64,000 nt of DNA from assembly GCA_040954595.2 (NCBI GenBank), contig CM082577.2:6200001-6264000 (forward strand), written 5' to 3'. Source of the DNA: Balanoglossus misakiensis. Taxonomy: Eukaryota > Hemichordata. Below are positions 1-12,965 of this stretch, piece by piece; position 1 is the stretch's first letter, and each line of letters starts with the position of its first letter. The translations under genes were made by a program, and so were the position numbers. Below the pieces are notes generated by a model. It ran no database searches, was not told where the DNA came from, and worked only from the letters and a program-made list of their open reading frames with translations.

Positions 1-83
1 ACTTGTCAACACACAGAAGCAAATTGAATATACCAAAAAAAAAAATGTTTGAGTTAATCAGACATATTGATTCTTTGCATGAC

Positions 84-89
84 TTTATT
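84..89 (-). terminator. Poly(A) signal of the eRF3 gene
   Basis: AATAAA on the minus strand, about 145 bases after the eRF3 stop codon, so the predicted 3' UTR is short. It is the first canonical hexamer after the stop in this direction. Confidence 0.55.
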
Positions 90-231
90 AGCACTTATTG
101 AGGGTACAATCTAGTTGTCTCATGAGGAGTTTCCGCCGTGAACCAGTGACAAAATGTCCGTACATTAACAGTCTTATCTTTGCAGGGGTTTCCGTTGAAG
201 TCGGGGGGAAGGTCGATTCAAGGTCAGCCTA

Positions 232-3200
232 TTATTCTTCAATCAGCTTGAGAACTTTTCCAATGGCAATCGTTCTACCTGTAATACAGAAAGAAAATAA
301 ATATAGTGTGTGCAAAAAATACTTTGCTCGTTTGTTCGACACCCCAGCAGATTACACCATCATTGTGAGCCAAATTAGGGTTTCAATAATTCCAAAATGG
401 CAATACGCCCATACAGACTGATTTTCCCCCCAGCTTACCTTCGTCTCTTAATGTAAATCTTCCCATCTGTGGGAAATCTTTAAATGTTTCTATACAAATG
501 ATCCCTGCAGTTTCTAGTCTTGCAATTACAACTTGATCTTGTTTGACAAATCTAGGCTTCTGTTTGCTTCTAGTTCCTGTTTTCTTGTCAATAAGACCTA
601 GGAGTGACTGCAAAAAGAAGAAGACGACGACGAGAAATATAATGCAGTAGTCTGGTTAACAAGGGTGTCACTTTTGACCATTTTGTGTGTGTGTGTGTGT
701 GTGCGTGTGCGTGCGTTCATGCTGTCTGTCTGTCCACACAAATATGTCCATATTTGCATGATATACATTCATCTATACACAGCAAAATGTTTAGGGACTG
801 CATAGAAAATATAATTTTTTTTTCAGAGAAAATTGGACTTCCAAAGAGGCAAACAGTTGTGAAAGGATTCAGGTAATGTACTTACCACAAGTTGAACTTC
901 TTCTACACAATTATGAATGTGCATAACAGCATTGAAACCAGGACAGATGATAGATTTATATTCTATAACAACAATCTGTGAGAAACAATTCAATTAGAAG
1001 CAGATCATGACAGATATTTCTGCTTTCGACACTTGTCTGAATAGTGGTTTGGTTTCTGAAAGTTGAAACGTTCCCTACACACCGGTTGTCAAAGATTTTG
1101 TGCTGTGCTGGATAAATTCTCTTTCTGTTTTGCAAAACTGAAAGATTTCAGATGTGGGACCCAATTCGCAGTCTGCAAGAACACGGGTCTCACACTCTCA
1201 CTCGCTTCCTCGTGTGGTGGTGGGGTCCATTTGTATATCAAACAAGATGATGTACCCGGATTTTGTGGGCAGTACAACCAAAAAGCTGATGTTCTGCCGC
1301 AGAGGAACTTACCTGAGCATCAAAGACCTTGCCCGTGTGGCATAAACTGATTGTATCACAGACGACAAATCCAGGTAAAACATCCTGCAGACGACAAGAT
1401 AATGCAAGGGGTAACAAATATGACCGCAAATAAACGTTTTGACAATTGTGTACCGAAGCCACAGTGGCTAAGTCACCAAATCCACAACATCATTTCCACT
1501 GGTCAATATTATTCGACAGTTCTTTATCAGTGCGGAAAATTCTTTGATAGGATGCGAATCTAACCTCTTCCTCCACGCCTTTGACCTTGATTTTGACGTT
1601 CTCTCCTGTAAGCGCCGTGACCACGTCCTTTTCATCTGAAATTATCCCAAGCACTTCCACTGGAGTCTAAGAAGAAAGGAAGTCACGCCATGAAATGAAT
1701 CTGCGACCACTCTTCTTTCAAATGGTGAACACACACTTGCTCAGGTTCATGTGTCTATGTGCAATACTTTGCAATCTCTCAGTGATACGCACAAGAGAAC
1801 TACAGTTTTTCCCAGCACTGTAATGCAGGGCAATTTTCTGCAGATTGACTCGAGGAAGCAGAAAATTAACTGCAAGCATTTACAAAACTAATCTTTCCCC
1901 AGGAAAAAAAGAACAAGTTACATCACTGCCCTGTTTTGACTACAAATAATTTTTTTTATTCTGTAGATCCTTTAATACTTACTTTATTAGGCATGAGGAT
2001 AACTGATTGGCTTTTGGAAATACTGCCAGATTCCACTTTTCCGAGTAAAATAGTGCCCATATCCTGCAATGAAAATGAAATCATATCAATGCTGATAATG
2101 AGAAGTACATGCAGATCATGTTAGAAATTAACCGAAAACTTTGGAAATGTCAAGTCTGCCAGAAATTCTTCTTGTATGGGAGGGAGGCCGAGTGTCTTAT
2201 TTTGTACAAACTTGTCTTCAATGAGCAACCTGGGGGGTCGCATTGCTTACTTTGTATTTGTTCGCGACCGGCAGCCTGAGTGGGCCATCCGAACATCTGG
2301 TTAGTGGTGGTAGGGCTTCCAAATATGGAATAAACGCTGGACCTCTGAAAGACAGACATCAAGAACGACATCACTCTCAACTGAAAGATTCTTAAATGAT
2401 GACACCTGCACTTCGTTGAATCAATCAGTCTGCATTATTTTGGCACAACTCTGCAATCTGACGTGCTGGTCAACCTTAGATAAATACGTCCACCCATGCA
2501 CACGATATATAATTCCATAAAGAATTTATTACAAAGGTGTACAACCACTATACTGACGTACAGGGTAACAAGTGCAAAAATAATGTATATACAGTATGGC
2601 TGTCAAAACACCAAATAACGAAATGACAACTTACGTGTACCACTCACAAAGTTCCCCGGACAACACTTTGAGATTGGCGCCCGTCATTCCTGAGACGGGA
2701 ATGAAAAAAACATCTTTCTTTGGATTAAAACCAACTTTTTTCAAAAAGGGAATAAGTTTTTCTTTGCATTCTTCGAACCTGCGCAAAAAAATATAAAAAG
2801 AAATTGAGATTTTATAACAGCATATAAAAATAAAATAAGTGACCAAAACTTTGTACCTTTGTAGGAACATTGAAAATATTCATGTAACAAGCCCACTGAT
2901 TGGCTTAAAAGACATACATTTCATCAGAATGGCCAATAGGGGAACAGCTTACCTTGATTCCGCCCACTCCACTGTGGGATCATCCATTTTATTGATTAAT
3001 ACTATTAAATGTTTGACTCCAGCTGTCTTCGCTAACATTGCATGCTCCCTTGTTTGGCCGCCACGTTCAAAGCCAGTTTCAAATTCTCCTTTACGGGCAG
3101 AAATTACCTGTTGGTTAGGACACATTTCACAGTGAAATATCAGTTTTCACCACTTTGATCAACAAACTGAGCTGCCAACTGATAGAATGTGACTCGACGT

Positions 3201-6200
3201 TTTTAGAAACTTTTTGAACATATCAGTGATACGACAAAAAGAACTGATTGATTCACTGGGACTTTAAAACCCTTGACTAGAAGAAATCCATAGCACTGAT
3301 CTCCTGTTAAACGACAGAGAATTCCTTGTTGATACTGAACGAGGTTTACTGTTGAGATACACAACACATGTCACTAATACCCTCCTGAAACGATTTTCAA
3401 CGATAACCCTTTTGGATTTGTACACTGCTATGACAGATTATCTGACTGCCAAGCTTTCACAGAAGACACTCTTTGTAGGTTATGTTAAACACTTGACTTA
3501 CTAAGACGGCCAAATCAGCTTGCGCAGCACCACCGATCATGTTGGGCACAAAGCTTCGATGTCCCGGCGCATCGAGAATTGTGAAGTGTTTTTTGTCGGT
3601 TTCAAAACAAGCTCTGCCAACTTCCACAGTTTTCCCCTTGTCCCTCTCCTCTTGATTTGTGTCAAGTGCCCACGACAGATACCTGAAACGCACAAATTAT
3701 TCAAATTACAATATGTGCAGTGACACACACACAGCTAGCTGCAGTTCATGTAAAAGAGGTTTCTGTCAAAGCGAACATACATTATCTCTGCCACCATCAG
3801 TGACTGACTTACCAACTTTCTCTGTTCTTTTCTTTGGCTTCTCGTTCATATTTTTCTAAAGTACGTTTATCAACCCCTCCTGTAAGGTACCTGAAATAGG
3901 GGGAAAAAGAAACCATGTTCTATATTATCCACGTCACAATCTTTTCAAAAATATGGAGAGTGGCATGGACAGGGGGAAAGGAGGTGCATTTCACCTAAAA
4001 TCACCGGGGGCGCATGTACTAAAGCTTTGCAGCAAAAGTATTTTTGGGATTTCGTACACAGTACTTACATTATGTGTCCCCCAATAGTTGATTTCCCGGC
4101 GTCTGTTAAAAAAAAAAAAAACGGGAGAAAAGAGTACACATTACCCATGCAAGCTCAACACAATTGAACAAATACAAACACGCTAGTGGGCAACCCCCAA
4201 CATCTCTTCAGTTTTTAAGTTGCCGAATACACGATAGCTTCTCGTAGAACTTTATCTAGCATCAAACGGCAAGCACTAGTACTAGTAGCAGAAGAGAAAG
4301 CAACCGGCAGGCGGCATGACAACACAGAGCAAATTGTTCTAGGACAGTTACCCCCTGGACAGTTGACCACCAAGACACTTACCCCAAGCCTATGCCCGAC
4401 AGGGGTGGAAGAAAGGGGGATGTCAGGGGGTGAACACCCTAGCTCCACTTCAACTTACCTACATGCCCGATGAATACAACATTGACGTGTTCTTTTAAAA
4501 GCCTATCATCGTCGTCGTCGTCTTCTTCCACTTGTTTGGATTTCTTCTTGTCTGCCACAGTTGCCCTGATCGGGGCCTCTTCCACCTCAGGCTCTTCCAC
4601 AGTTTTTTCCTCTGGTCCATTTTCTGCAGCGTTTTGAAAATGAACAACTTCAGAATGTCTACTCGTACGACTGGGTCTAAACCAACCAAGATAAAAGAAC
4701 TTGGATGCATGCACTATGGACAAAATTTGCAAACAAAAATGCAAACACGAAGAACGTCGATATCAATTTACCGTTTACATCCTCTTCAGTTTTCTCTGCA
4801 CACTCAGGCTTTTCGGTTTCAACTTCTTCTTCTTCTGTGATATCAAACAAATGTTTCAATGATGACATGACATGTTTGAAGACAAACATCGTGATTCTGC
4901 CACTTCAATACATGTCCACTAATTTCAGTAAATTGGAATATGCACAGCTTAAAATCAGAAGGAAATTGAATTGTTGCTGACACCATATTTCTCTCTTGGT
5001 TTAGGGTCAAACATGCCAATTATTGTTTGCCAACCTCTGATAACCTCCGACCATTGAAAAGTCAATTAAACGCATTCTTAACTCACTCCAGACAACACTG
5101 AGTACATCTGGCATTCTGATCTCACTGACAATTAAAAGGCGGAAAAGGAATATTTTCTTTCATATGTACTGTCAGGCACTGCTGTGAAACATATCCAGAA
5201 TTTTAATTCAAAGCATACATGTATAATATAATATTTTATCCTCTCTGAAGAATGGCCTAGCTGTGCATCTAGATGCCACAAATTCTACCATCATGTACAT
5301 GTAAGTGGTGGACAGATCCCCCCCCCCCCCACTCCCCTCCTCCCAATGTTTGTCTTTAGCAGAATACTATTTACCATTTTTGCTTGAGATGGGGAGAGCT
5401 AATAAAATTGTCAATATAAGACAACCTCCTATTTGAAAAGTAAAAGCTTGACACGCTTGCTTGCATTACTCAATGTAAATCTATTACAAGCTACAATCAA
5501 GTCATCATGAATCACCTCCTTTCGAAAACAGTGCCCTCACACACCAAATTCAAAGGTTTTACTATTAATTCTAACAGCCCCTGCCAGATATGGTGTCCCC
5601 CCCCCCAACAAAGATTAAATTACACTTGCCTGGTTCAGTGTTAGCTGCCTTGCTGGCATCTCCTGTGGCTGGTGGAGTGATATCCCCTGTTGGCTCACTT
5701 GATTCTGCACTGGGTTCATCTCCTGCCAAGGATACAGAAAAACTCAATGCCAAACATACATTCTGATTGAACATAGGTAAGTACTCTTACAGTGACATAA
5801 ACCATGGATACATGTATCAGCTCATTCCCCCAACCCTTAAATCTTCCGCGGGGGGGGGGGGGGGTCAAGTCTAGTCAGGATCTAATTGACAGTTTTCTCT
5901 CCATATTTTTCATAAGTTGTCAGAAATTAACATAACGCATGGCCATTTGTGTTTAAAGGCACACTATTACTTCGCGTCCCAACTCATTTAAAGACCCTTC
6001 AAAGTTTCATCCGCCAACATTTTCCAAAAATGTGGAACACCAGGTTTTCTGTCGAATGCAAATAAACACATGGCAACATGTTCAATTCAATGACAAATCA
6101 GAAGGCTAGTCTGAGTAGGCAAGATGCAGTGCAGGCCTTCGCTTAGGCGCCCTTGAGGTAAACAAACAAAAGGTTTCTGTTTTTCGTTGTCGTCCGACTC

Positions 6201-6419
6201 CATTTTCCTACCTGACGTCTCTGTCGACGATTTTGCAGTGAATGAAGGCACGAATGCGGGCGCGTTCACGTTTGTTCCGGGGACAAATGGCGCAGCATGT
6301 ACGTTCAGTCCTTGCAACTGGTCGTCCAGCTCAGACGCTTCGTCTCGATCACCTGGCCCAGGATCTTCCTGCTGATCCCAACTCTCCAACTCACCTCCCT
6401 GATTATCTTGTGGATCCAT
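232..6419 (-). CDS. GSPT1: Eukaryotic release factor 3, GTPase eRF3 (GSPT1/GSPT2 type)
   Basis: GTPase that works with eRF1 in the cytoplasm to end translation. Sixteen coding exons (5' to 3' on the minus strand): 6419-6212, 5722-5630, 4834-4772, 4623-4459, 4102-4069, 3890-3813, 3682-3502, 3107-2953, 2778-2635, 2344-2251, 2063-1983, 1666-1565, 1384-1313, 975-886, 607-439, 278-232. They sum to 1776 nt, 591 residues plus TAA, with all phases compatible. Two tandem PAM2 motifs for poly(A)-binding protein lie at about residues 38-58 ([20 protein letters not shown]). An acidic linker follows, then the GTPase domain: P-loop GHVDAGKST (174-182), switch I with GKT (230-232), DAPGH (251-255), NKMD (313-316). 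The C-terminal half is the eRF1-binding beta-barrel region ending in GRFTLRDEG and [10 protein letters not shown]. The start at MDP matches the vertebrate N-terminus, and an intron acceptor lies just upstream at 6427-6428. The intron after exon 2 is GC-AG. Identity is secure; the symbol stands for the family, as invertebrates usually have one copy. Confidence 0.96.
684..716 (+). repeat. GT dinucleotide microsatellite
   Basis: A GTGT run grading into GC/GT in an eRF3 intron. A second GT run lies at about 7894-7921 in MOSMO intron 2. Confidence 0.75.
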
Positions 6420-6426
6420 CTGGCGA

Positions 6427-6702
6427 CTAAAACACCTATAAATCGGGAAAATATGGAATTTTCGTACAGCTGGAAACTTTCTCTCCTTTGACAAAATTAT
6501 AACACCGCGTGGAAATGATGACGTCACAGACATGCGCAACGTTGTGAAATCGTGTGGCCTGTTGGATACTTGGAGTTCTTTGATCTTTGTTTTCACCGGA
6601 TAACTGTCAAAATTGTTACTTAACAGTAAACTAAACAGCTTGAATCAAATAAAATTAGCGTTATCGAGGAAAATACGGTAAAATTGTGTCTTGACACTTA
6701 CT
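6427..6702 (-). other. 5' UTR intron of the eRF3 gene
   Basis: On the minus strand a donor (ACAAA|GTAAGTG, exon end at 6702) and an acceptor (TTTTAG|TCGCC, exon start at 6426) frame an intron directly before the eRF3 start codon. This supports the ATG at 6419 over the upstream in-frame ATG at 6596, which would be intronic. It implies a short non-coding first exon at about 6702-6760. The intron contains a palindromic CRE, TGACGTCA, at 6519-6526, followed by an NRF1-like CATGCGCA. Inferred from splice signals only. Confidence 0.55.
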
Positions 6703-7013
6703 TTGTCCGTTCCAAAAGGCTCCAGTCAGCTGATTCGATGATTCAAGATGGCGGAAGGAGAGCAGTGAGTTTACGTTCGATCACGAACTGCGACCGCATT
6801 GCGTACTCGAGCAAAACTTACGCAAATCGTCCCTTCATCTGGTGATCTGGCATTTGCGATGACGACGGTCAAATGAAAGGAATTGTTGGATCAGTCAATT
6901 AATCGCCATATTTATCCCAAAAAAGAAGTTACTGACCGGATATGACGAGTTCATAGAGCTGGACCGATTATCTCTCAGACATCAACAAACTCAGAATCTG
7001 TGATAACAGAAAT
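6703..7013. promoter_or_regulatory. Probable bidirectional promoter between eRF3 and MOSMO
   Basis: The inferred eRF3 first exon (minus) ends at 6702 and the MOSMO start codon (plus) is at 7014. Between them, at 6746-6757, lies AAGATGGCGGAA, which fits the YY1 motif overlapping an ETS-like GCGGAAG. There is no TATA box, and CpG is locally more frequent than in the flanks. A GTGAGT donor at 6765-6770 could end a MOSMO 5' UTR exon; if it is not spliced, ATGGCGGAAGGAGAGCAGTGA is a six-codon upstream ORF. Transcription starts are inferred, not seen. Confidence 0.5.
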
Positions 7014-8247
7014 ATGGATAAACTTACGTTGATTTCTGGGTGCCTGTTTTTTACTGCAGATATCTTTGCAATTGCAAGTTTAGCAAATCCAGAATGGATT
7101 ATCACTGAAGTGGCAGGTAGGTGGCAGCACTTGTCACATTGGGGGGGGGGGGGGGGGGGGGAGATAGGGAACTCCAGGTGATCCTGGCAAGGGGAATGTT
7201 TGCCCCCCCCCCTGTACCATATACCTCAAGGACATACGAATACCTCCAACACACACTGCCTGTCTATCCAGACAGACATGGCAAATGTTGGTCATTGAGG
7301 TAGATGTACAAAAGGTTGATGTATTTTGAAGACTACTTTTCCAAATGATTTTTCTCATGTCAAATAGATGGACAAACTTGCAATGTTTTGTGGTGTAGAG
7401 ACATTATCTTCAAGTTCTACTGCAGTGCTAAAGATGGGAATTTCTTGAATAGTGACAAAATGAAGGAAAGTGTGAAACTTGTTTGTCAGGACTAAACCAC
7501 CTTTATCGTTTGACAGGTGCCATTAAAACTGTCAAGTTCCCATCGACCAAATAAATCTTGAATTTCTTTTCGTCGTTTTGTTTTGTATCGCTAGGCAAGG
7601 TACGTATAGGACTGACATGGCAGTGTCAGACCATTTATGGACGTGAGCCAGTGTGTACAGGACCGCATCTATCACCTGAGTGGATGACCACGTTGCTGTT
7701 TATTCTGTTGGGAATCATTTGTCTGACAGTGACGTGGATATTACTCATTGTGTCGCATTGGAAACCGGTAGTTTTGAAGTATGCCAGGTGGATTGCTTTT
7801 ACTGGAAGTAAGTCACATTGTGGGGTGTGTAATGTTATTTTGTAGGCTAGCCATGTATGTGCGAGCATTATCAGATGTGTTATTACATATAAAGGGTGTG
7901 TGTGTGTGTGTGTGTGTGTGAAAAGAGAAAGTTTTTAGGGGGAAGGAGAAAGAGAAAAAGGATGATATTACTTTGATCAGATGTATTTTAGTATTTATTT
8001 TCTAACATCTCTGCATCTATATTTGAATTCACCAACACAACATTTTCCTATCCTTTCAGTGGTGTTGTTCTGTCTGGCTGCCCTCATTTTCCCAATTGGA
8101 TTCTACATGGACGAGATCGGTGGGCAACCGTACAAACTTCCCAGCAACGTACAAGTCGGATCTTCCTATGTACTCTTCGTCATGTCCATATTTTTCACCA
8201 TCATATCCGAACTGTTTGCGGGGAAGGTCTGTCTTCCGATGATCTGA
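7014..8247 (+). CDS. MOSMO: MOSMO, modulator of Smoothened (C16orf52 family)
   Basis: Small four-helix membrane protein of the claudin-like fold. In vertebrates it acts with MEGF8 and MGRN1 to lower surface and ciliary Smoothened, damping Hedgehog signalling. Three exons: 7014-7116, 7595-7807, 8060-8247. They total 504 nt, giving 167 residues, the same length as I recall for the human protein. Start is MDKLTLISGCLF. Predicted helices are at about 3-23, 66-87, 102-120 and 140-160. Conserved landmarks are the first-loop W28 and WQCQTI (43-48), KYARWIAFTGM (96-106), IFPIGFY (115-121), GGQPYKLP (126-133) and the C-terminal FAGKVCLP. Splice sites are all GT-AG and phases are compatible (G|GC at junction 1, A|TG at junction 2). 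It lies head-to-head with eRF3 and tail-to-tail with Sidekick. Very sure of the family. Confidence 0.96.
7141..7161 (+). repeat. Homopolymer G run in MOSMO intron 1
   Basis: Twenty-one G in a row, 25 bases after the exon 1 donor. It is the longest mononucleotide run in the window and could form a G-quadruplex in the nascent transcript near the splice site. Confidence 0.8.
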
Positions 8248-8265
8248 AGCAATACAGGCTCACTG

Positions 8266-8271
8266 AATAAA
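8266..8271 (+). terminator. Proximal poly(A) signal of MOSMO
   Basis: AATAAA only 19 bases after the MOSMO stop codon. A second AATAAA at 9296-9301 would give a 3' UTR of about 1 kb. The sequence does not show which is used. Confidence 0.4.
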
Positions 8272-11200
8272 GCTGTGCTGCACTGTGGTGCGCCCAGGGT
8301 TTGTATATCGAGGCTGGTCAGCGACATTTTTGGAAACAGCATAGTAGTATGCATATTAATTACTCTGACCTGTAGGTCAGTCCTTGCAACAATTTTGTGT
8401 GCTCTCAATCTTGACCTGTCCATTGAAATGTGATTTTGAAAGAAAGAATGTTGACCTTATTTTTTGCATAATGATTACAACATATGGTAAAATAGCTATA
8501 GATATTGAGTGACTGTCATGAAAATGTTTTTAAGGAAACTTTTTTTTATATTCGGGACAACATATGAGTCTATTCTGTCTTTAATGTATGTACTGAGGTG
8601 TAGGAAGCAAATTTAAGTCAAAAAAGACTAAACACTGAAGAAAAGTGCTAGTTACAATAGCGTTTGGTGCCAGATTAAAAGTATGTCTGGTGACATTTTA
8701 CTTTTAGCCTCGAAGATACTCATCATGAACTATATGAACTTATTTAACATTTACAATTCAAACTTAATCTCTCATTCAGTACCTTGTACATTTTCTATTA
8801 TTTATTCTGTATACAAGTCACATTGTTGACCCTTTGCTTAGGATTTTTTTTTATAAACAAATATTATTTGATGTTTTAGTAGTAGCAGGTTATTCCACAG
8901 ATTTTATTTTCCACAAATCATGTTGGAGATTTTGAAAATCTCTCAAACAAAACCACATAATGCACATTTTAATTTTAAAGCAAACAGTATGATTGAATTT
9001 TAGCTCACTTGTTCATACACATGTACAAAGTCTTTTGATTATGTGGCTGTTAATTGTGCACTTTACTAATTATCGAAGATAGTCAGTGTCTGTATACAGG
9101 TATGCATATTCTAGAGGTCATAGGTCATGTCAATCTTCCATCCAAGTCTGGCTGGGTGCAGTGAAAAATACCCAGAGCATTCAGTTACATTGATTCTATT
9201 GTTTTCTTTTCTGAGAATTAATTTATCTTGTACATAGTCCTGATACAATTTCTTGAAGAACGTGTTTGCTATTTTTTGTTTTTGCTTATTTTTTAAATAA
9301 AGACTACATTCATCTGTGAATGATGAGGAATTTGGTGAGTTGTGTTTTAGTATGTACAATCAGAGGTGTGTATGTGTAACATGAACTTTCCACAGCAAGG
9401 GTGACTTTGCCTCGTGTCCCATATGTTTTGGCAACTGCCAATCCTTAGAGCCATAGATCTTTCCTTCAGTGACTGCCTTGGGTGTGGCTTGCTAGACTGC
9501 TCAAATGCCATGATCCCACAGCTTAGAAGAAAACAATGACACTTTGCATCTGGATCCTTGATGTTGTTTCTTCTGGTGCAATGTTCAATAGACACATTGC
9601 CTGTGCACACATCTGCATTGTCTTGTTCAGGTGTATCATCAAATGGCCAGTACATGGTGTATTTAGTTTACCAAGACAAGCCCATGTATGTACAATCATC
9701 AAGGTTATTGTTGAAAACTGAATTCAAAGATTCGTTTGCCAACACACACACTATTTCAAATTTAAAATACTTAAAGAAAATGACACACTTGCACACAGGT
9801 TTTTCTGAAAAGTTACTGTATTGAAAATAGTCTGATATTGTCGAAGTGAAAAAAAAATACTTCAACAGATATGTCCATATGATACAAAAGTCATTCGGGA
9901 GATTGGTGTAAAGGGCACATATTTTAAAACACTTGAACCTGCATCCCAGTGGACAGGAAGGTTGCAATTGGATGTAAATGCAAAACACATTTGAATAACT
10001 ATGCATATTTTTACACCGAGAGACTTACAAGGTTTAATGTATTCTGCATAAAATAGCTCCTGGCCCTGGGAAGGTTGGAGGGATGTAAGAATAATAGTCG
10101 ACAAAAATAAGTTATCTTTTTGACACAGATGTGATTCCCATATTGGTAATATTAATACTGTTTCTGACTAACATGACTGCATCAAATGCAGCATAGGTAC
10201 TGTCAAAGAGTGTACCAATATTGTTTCTTTTTACACAGTTACCTCTTCAAAAACAAACATCGCTTTCTACCAAGTCCAAAAAAAGGTCAGGATATGCAAA
10301 TAAAACTGAGCATAGTTTGTGGGTAGTGGGCCGTGCCTGATACAAATTCACATCATTGAGGCACAATCACCCTTTAATCATTCACAAAACAGAATGAAAC
10401 CACCAAACTGTTCAAGTTGGTCATCATCTGAAGAGCGTTCTGCCGTTACTTGAATTGGAACCCAAACGACTTTCTACAAAATTGTGAAACTGTTATTAAA
10501 TAATACATCAGATCCAGGATTTCTGAGAGTTTCCGCTTACACTGAGATGTTCAAATCTTAACTATTTCTAAAAAATAAAACTGACGGTGTCACCCCTAAA
10601 CTCACTGTATCAACTAAGTACACAATACAAAAAAATGGCAGTTTCAGAGAATACCGAGAGTGTAGGAGGAAATAAAATGAAAATTCTTGCCGTAAAAGGG
10701 TCACAAGAATGTAGCTGCCAGTCAACTTAATACCAAGGTGAAGAATGTTTTCCGGTACATTTGCCAGAGTATAGTTTCTGTGTCTGTGTAATATGTCGCA
10801 TCATTTGGATATGAAAACTCATGCAAAATCTGAGTAAATGCTTCCCTGGGATCCCAAATCACGAAGGTTTCTGATTAGAATGTGACACGTTTTTTTCTTC
10901 TGTATACTTCAACCACATATTAAGTCAAAACTTCTCCCAAACACCTCTCTGTCAAGAACAGCAGATCCAAACATCCATATTTCTGGCCTGAGAGTTTGTG
11001 TTTCCAGAGGTTAGCTCTAGAATCATTACACAGTAATGATGAATAACGATGAAAAATACTAATTATTATACCCTTTTGTCAGTTATGACTGTGATGTCCG
11101 TACGTTTATAGTCAGTTCACATTTTGCTGTGAAACTTAATCTTTGGATATGCGATTCTCAGAGTGGACAGAAAAATTATGTTAGGCTAGGAACTATTCGC

Positions 11201-11762
11201 AGGGTGATGGGTGGTTCCATTTATAGGCATACACTACTAGAAAAATTAAAAGTTCCATCGGGACTTCCTGGCAGTTTCTGGTTTAACTGGATCTGCTTCT
11301 TTCTTACTCAAACATTTCATTTCTATACAGAGCTGCTACTACACCTGTGCAAGACTTTAATACCCAGTCAAAAATCTGACTGAAATCTTCTTTCTAAAAA
11401 GTTACAAAACATTCTCAAGTTAAAAAGTTTTCTGTACAAAAAATCTCTGTATAAACAACAATTGTTCTATTTACACATTATAAATATACGTAAAAAAACA
11501 ACAACAGGGAAAATTGAATGGCCATTGGTTATCAGGAGTAGGAATGTAAATCATGTGCTTATTTCCGTGTCATGTTGTACTCTGATTGGCCCACTGAAGG
11601 AGAAGCCACTTGATATCTGACGTCAAAACCACTGCAAAGTCCCATATTGTCACCATAGTGATTTTTATCAGTTCTGGACTTTTTGATGTATATGTCCCGG
11701 GCCTGGTACAACTTTTCCTTTTTTTTATCAAAAAAAAAAAGAAATTCAAACAACCTGATATA
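8272..11762. other. Convergent intergenic region, 3' UTRs of MOSMO and Sidekick
   Basis: About 3.5 kb of AT-rich DNA with no credible coding exon; the open frames here are short and lack splice context. It should hold the 3' UTR of MOSMO (plus; AATAAA at 9296-9301) and that of Sidekick (minus; TTTATT, read as AATAAA on the minus strand, at 8811-8816). If both distal signals are used, the two transcripts overlap tail to tail. Confidence 0.4.
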
Positions 11763-12965
11763 CTACACAAAGGATGAGAATCCCGGCAAGGGAGCCCTGG
11801 AACCGGCCTGCAAGTGTAACATGCCGTTGGACACGGTGGCTCCGTTGGGATTATAGATGTCCGGTTCGCTGTCTGTGTAGCTGTACGCCTTGGCTGGCCT
11901 CTGCCTCTTCCACGACTGTCTGTGTGGATCCGTCACGTAGTGATTGACGAACGAGTGAGGGTCTTTGAGATCGCTCTCTGGTTCACTGTCACTTGCCTTT
12001 GAATTCAAAGAAGAAAATCAAAATCAGTTTTAGATGTGGTCACTAGTGGCCAAAAGCTCACTCAAGTGTGCATTCACTGTGACTCTTACAGTTACAAATG
12101 ATGAGATAAGAGACTGTATCACTCACCCCTGAGTCTGTTGAATCTCCTAATGAAGATGGCTTTTCTGTTAAAGTACTGCTTTCTGCATCATCATATTTAT
12201 CATACTTTGTCGGGTCCTCGTCCGAGTAGGCTATACTGGCTGGACTGGGACGCGGTGGTTGTCTGGAATATCACAAAGATGAGAAATGACTGTGAACTCC
12301 GATGTAACTAAACAAATCTTCGCCCGCAGCAGTCTTGCTCTCCGAAAAAAAGGACTTTAGGGAGACTGTAGTCGAGCCAACTACCCGTGCGAGCGGACAA
12401 TAAACTAAACACAACATGACATTTACTGCGCTTACCTGCTGTATGCGCTGGTCTCTCGGAGAGGTCTATTGTTTAATTCAAAAGTAGCAAAACCTCCATC
12501 ATCACCTTGTACATGGACATTATCAACACCCTGAAGTTTCCTTCTTTTACCTTCAAAAAAAAAAATACTTAAACGTAAAACGGTGATCATTTTCTTGAGG
12601 GTCAAATAAATTGTACGTGGACCTTTTTGTAGTGATGACATCTCAGATAATTTACTTCTTTGATCATGTTTTCCATTGAAAATGAATCATAATAGGCATT
12701 CCTAAAGATGCAGAGTCACACATCCAGCACAAAAAAACACACACACAACAAAACAAACATTCTTGTGTAGCATGCGGCACACAAACCATCCGGGCAGTAC
12801 GAGCACAAAACTGAACCAATACGGCCGAGCAGGTCTTACCTCTGTATCGTCTGTTTTTACCCAACAGAAACAGCAGAAGTATAAGCATGGTGATGAGCAC
12901 AAAACCAATGGCTCCAATCAGAATCAAGAACCAATACTGATCGTAGATTGCAGAGGGATACGTCA
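11763..12965 (-). other. SDK: Sidekick membrane helix and cytoplasmic tail
   Basis: Exons 35 to 38. Exon 35 encodes YDQYW and then a helix of about 23 hydrophobic residues, stopped by GKNRRYRG. The tail carries conserved Sidekick blocks: [61 protein letters not shown] and the last residues GFSSFV. S-F-V is the PDZ ligand that in vertebrate Sidekicks binds MAGI scaffolds. The tail is about 165 residues, somewhat shorter than the human one, which has an extra Pro/Ser-rich stretch before the final motif. Confidence 0.93.

Noticed and set aside
6420-6596. In-frame upstream ATG that would extend eRF3 by 59 residues
   Set aside because: A good splice acceptor lies at 6427-6428 and a donor at 6702, so this stretch is intronic; MDP is also the vertebrate N-terminus.
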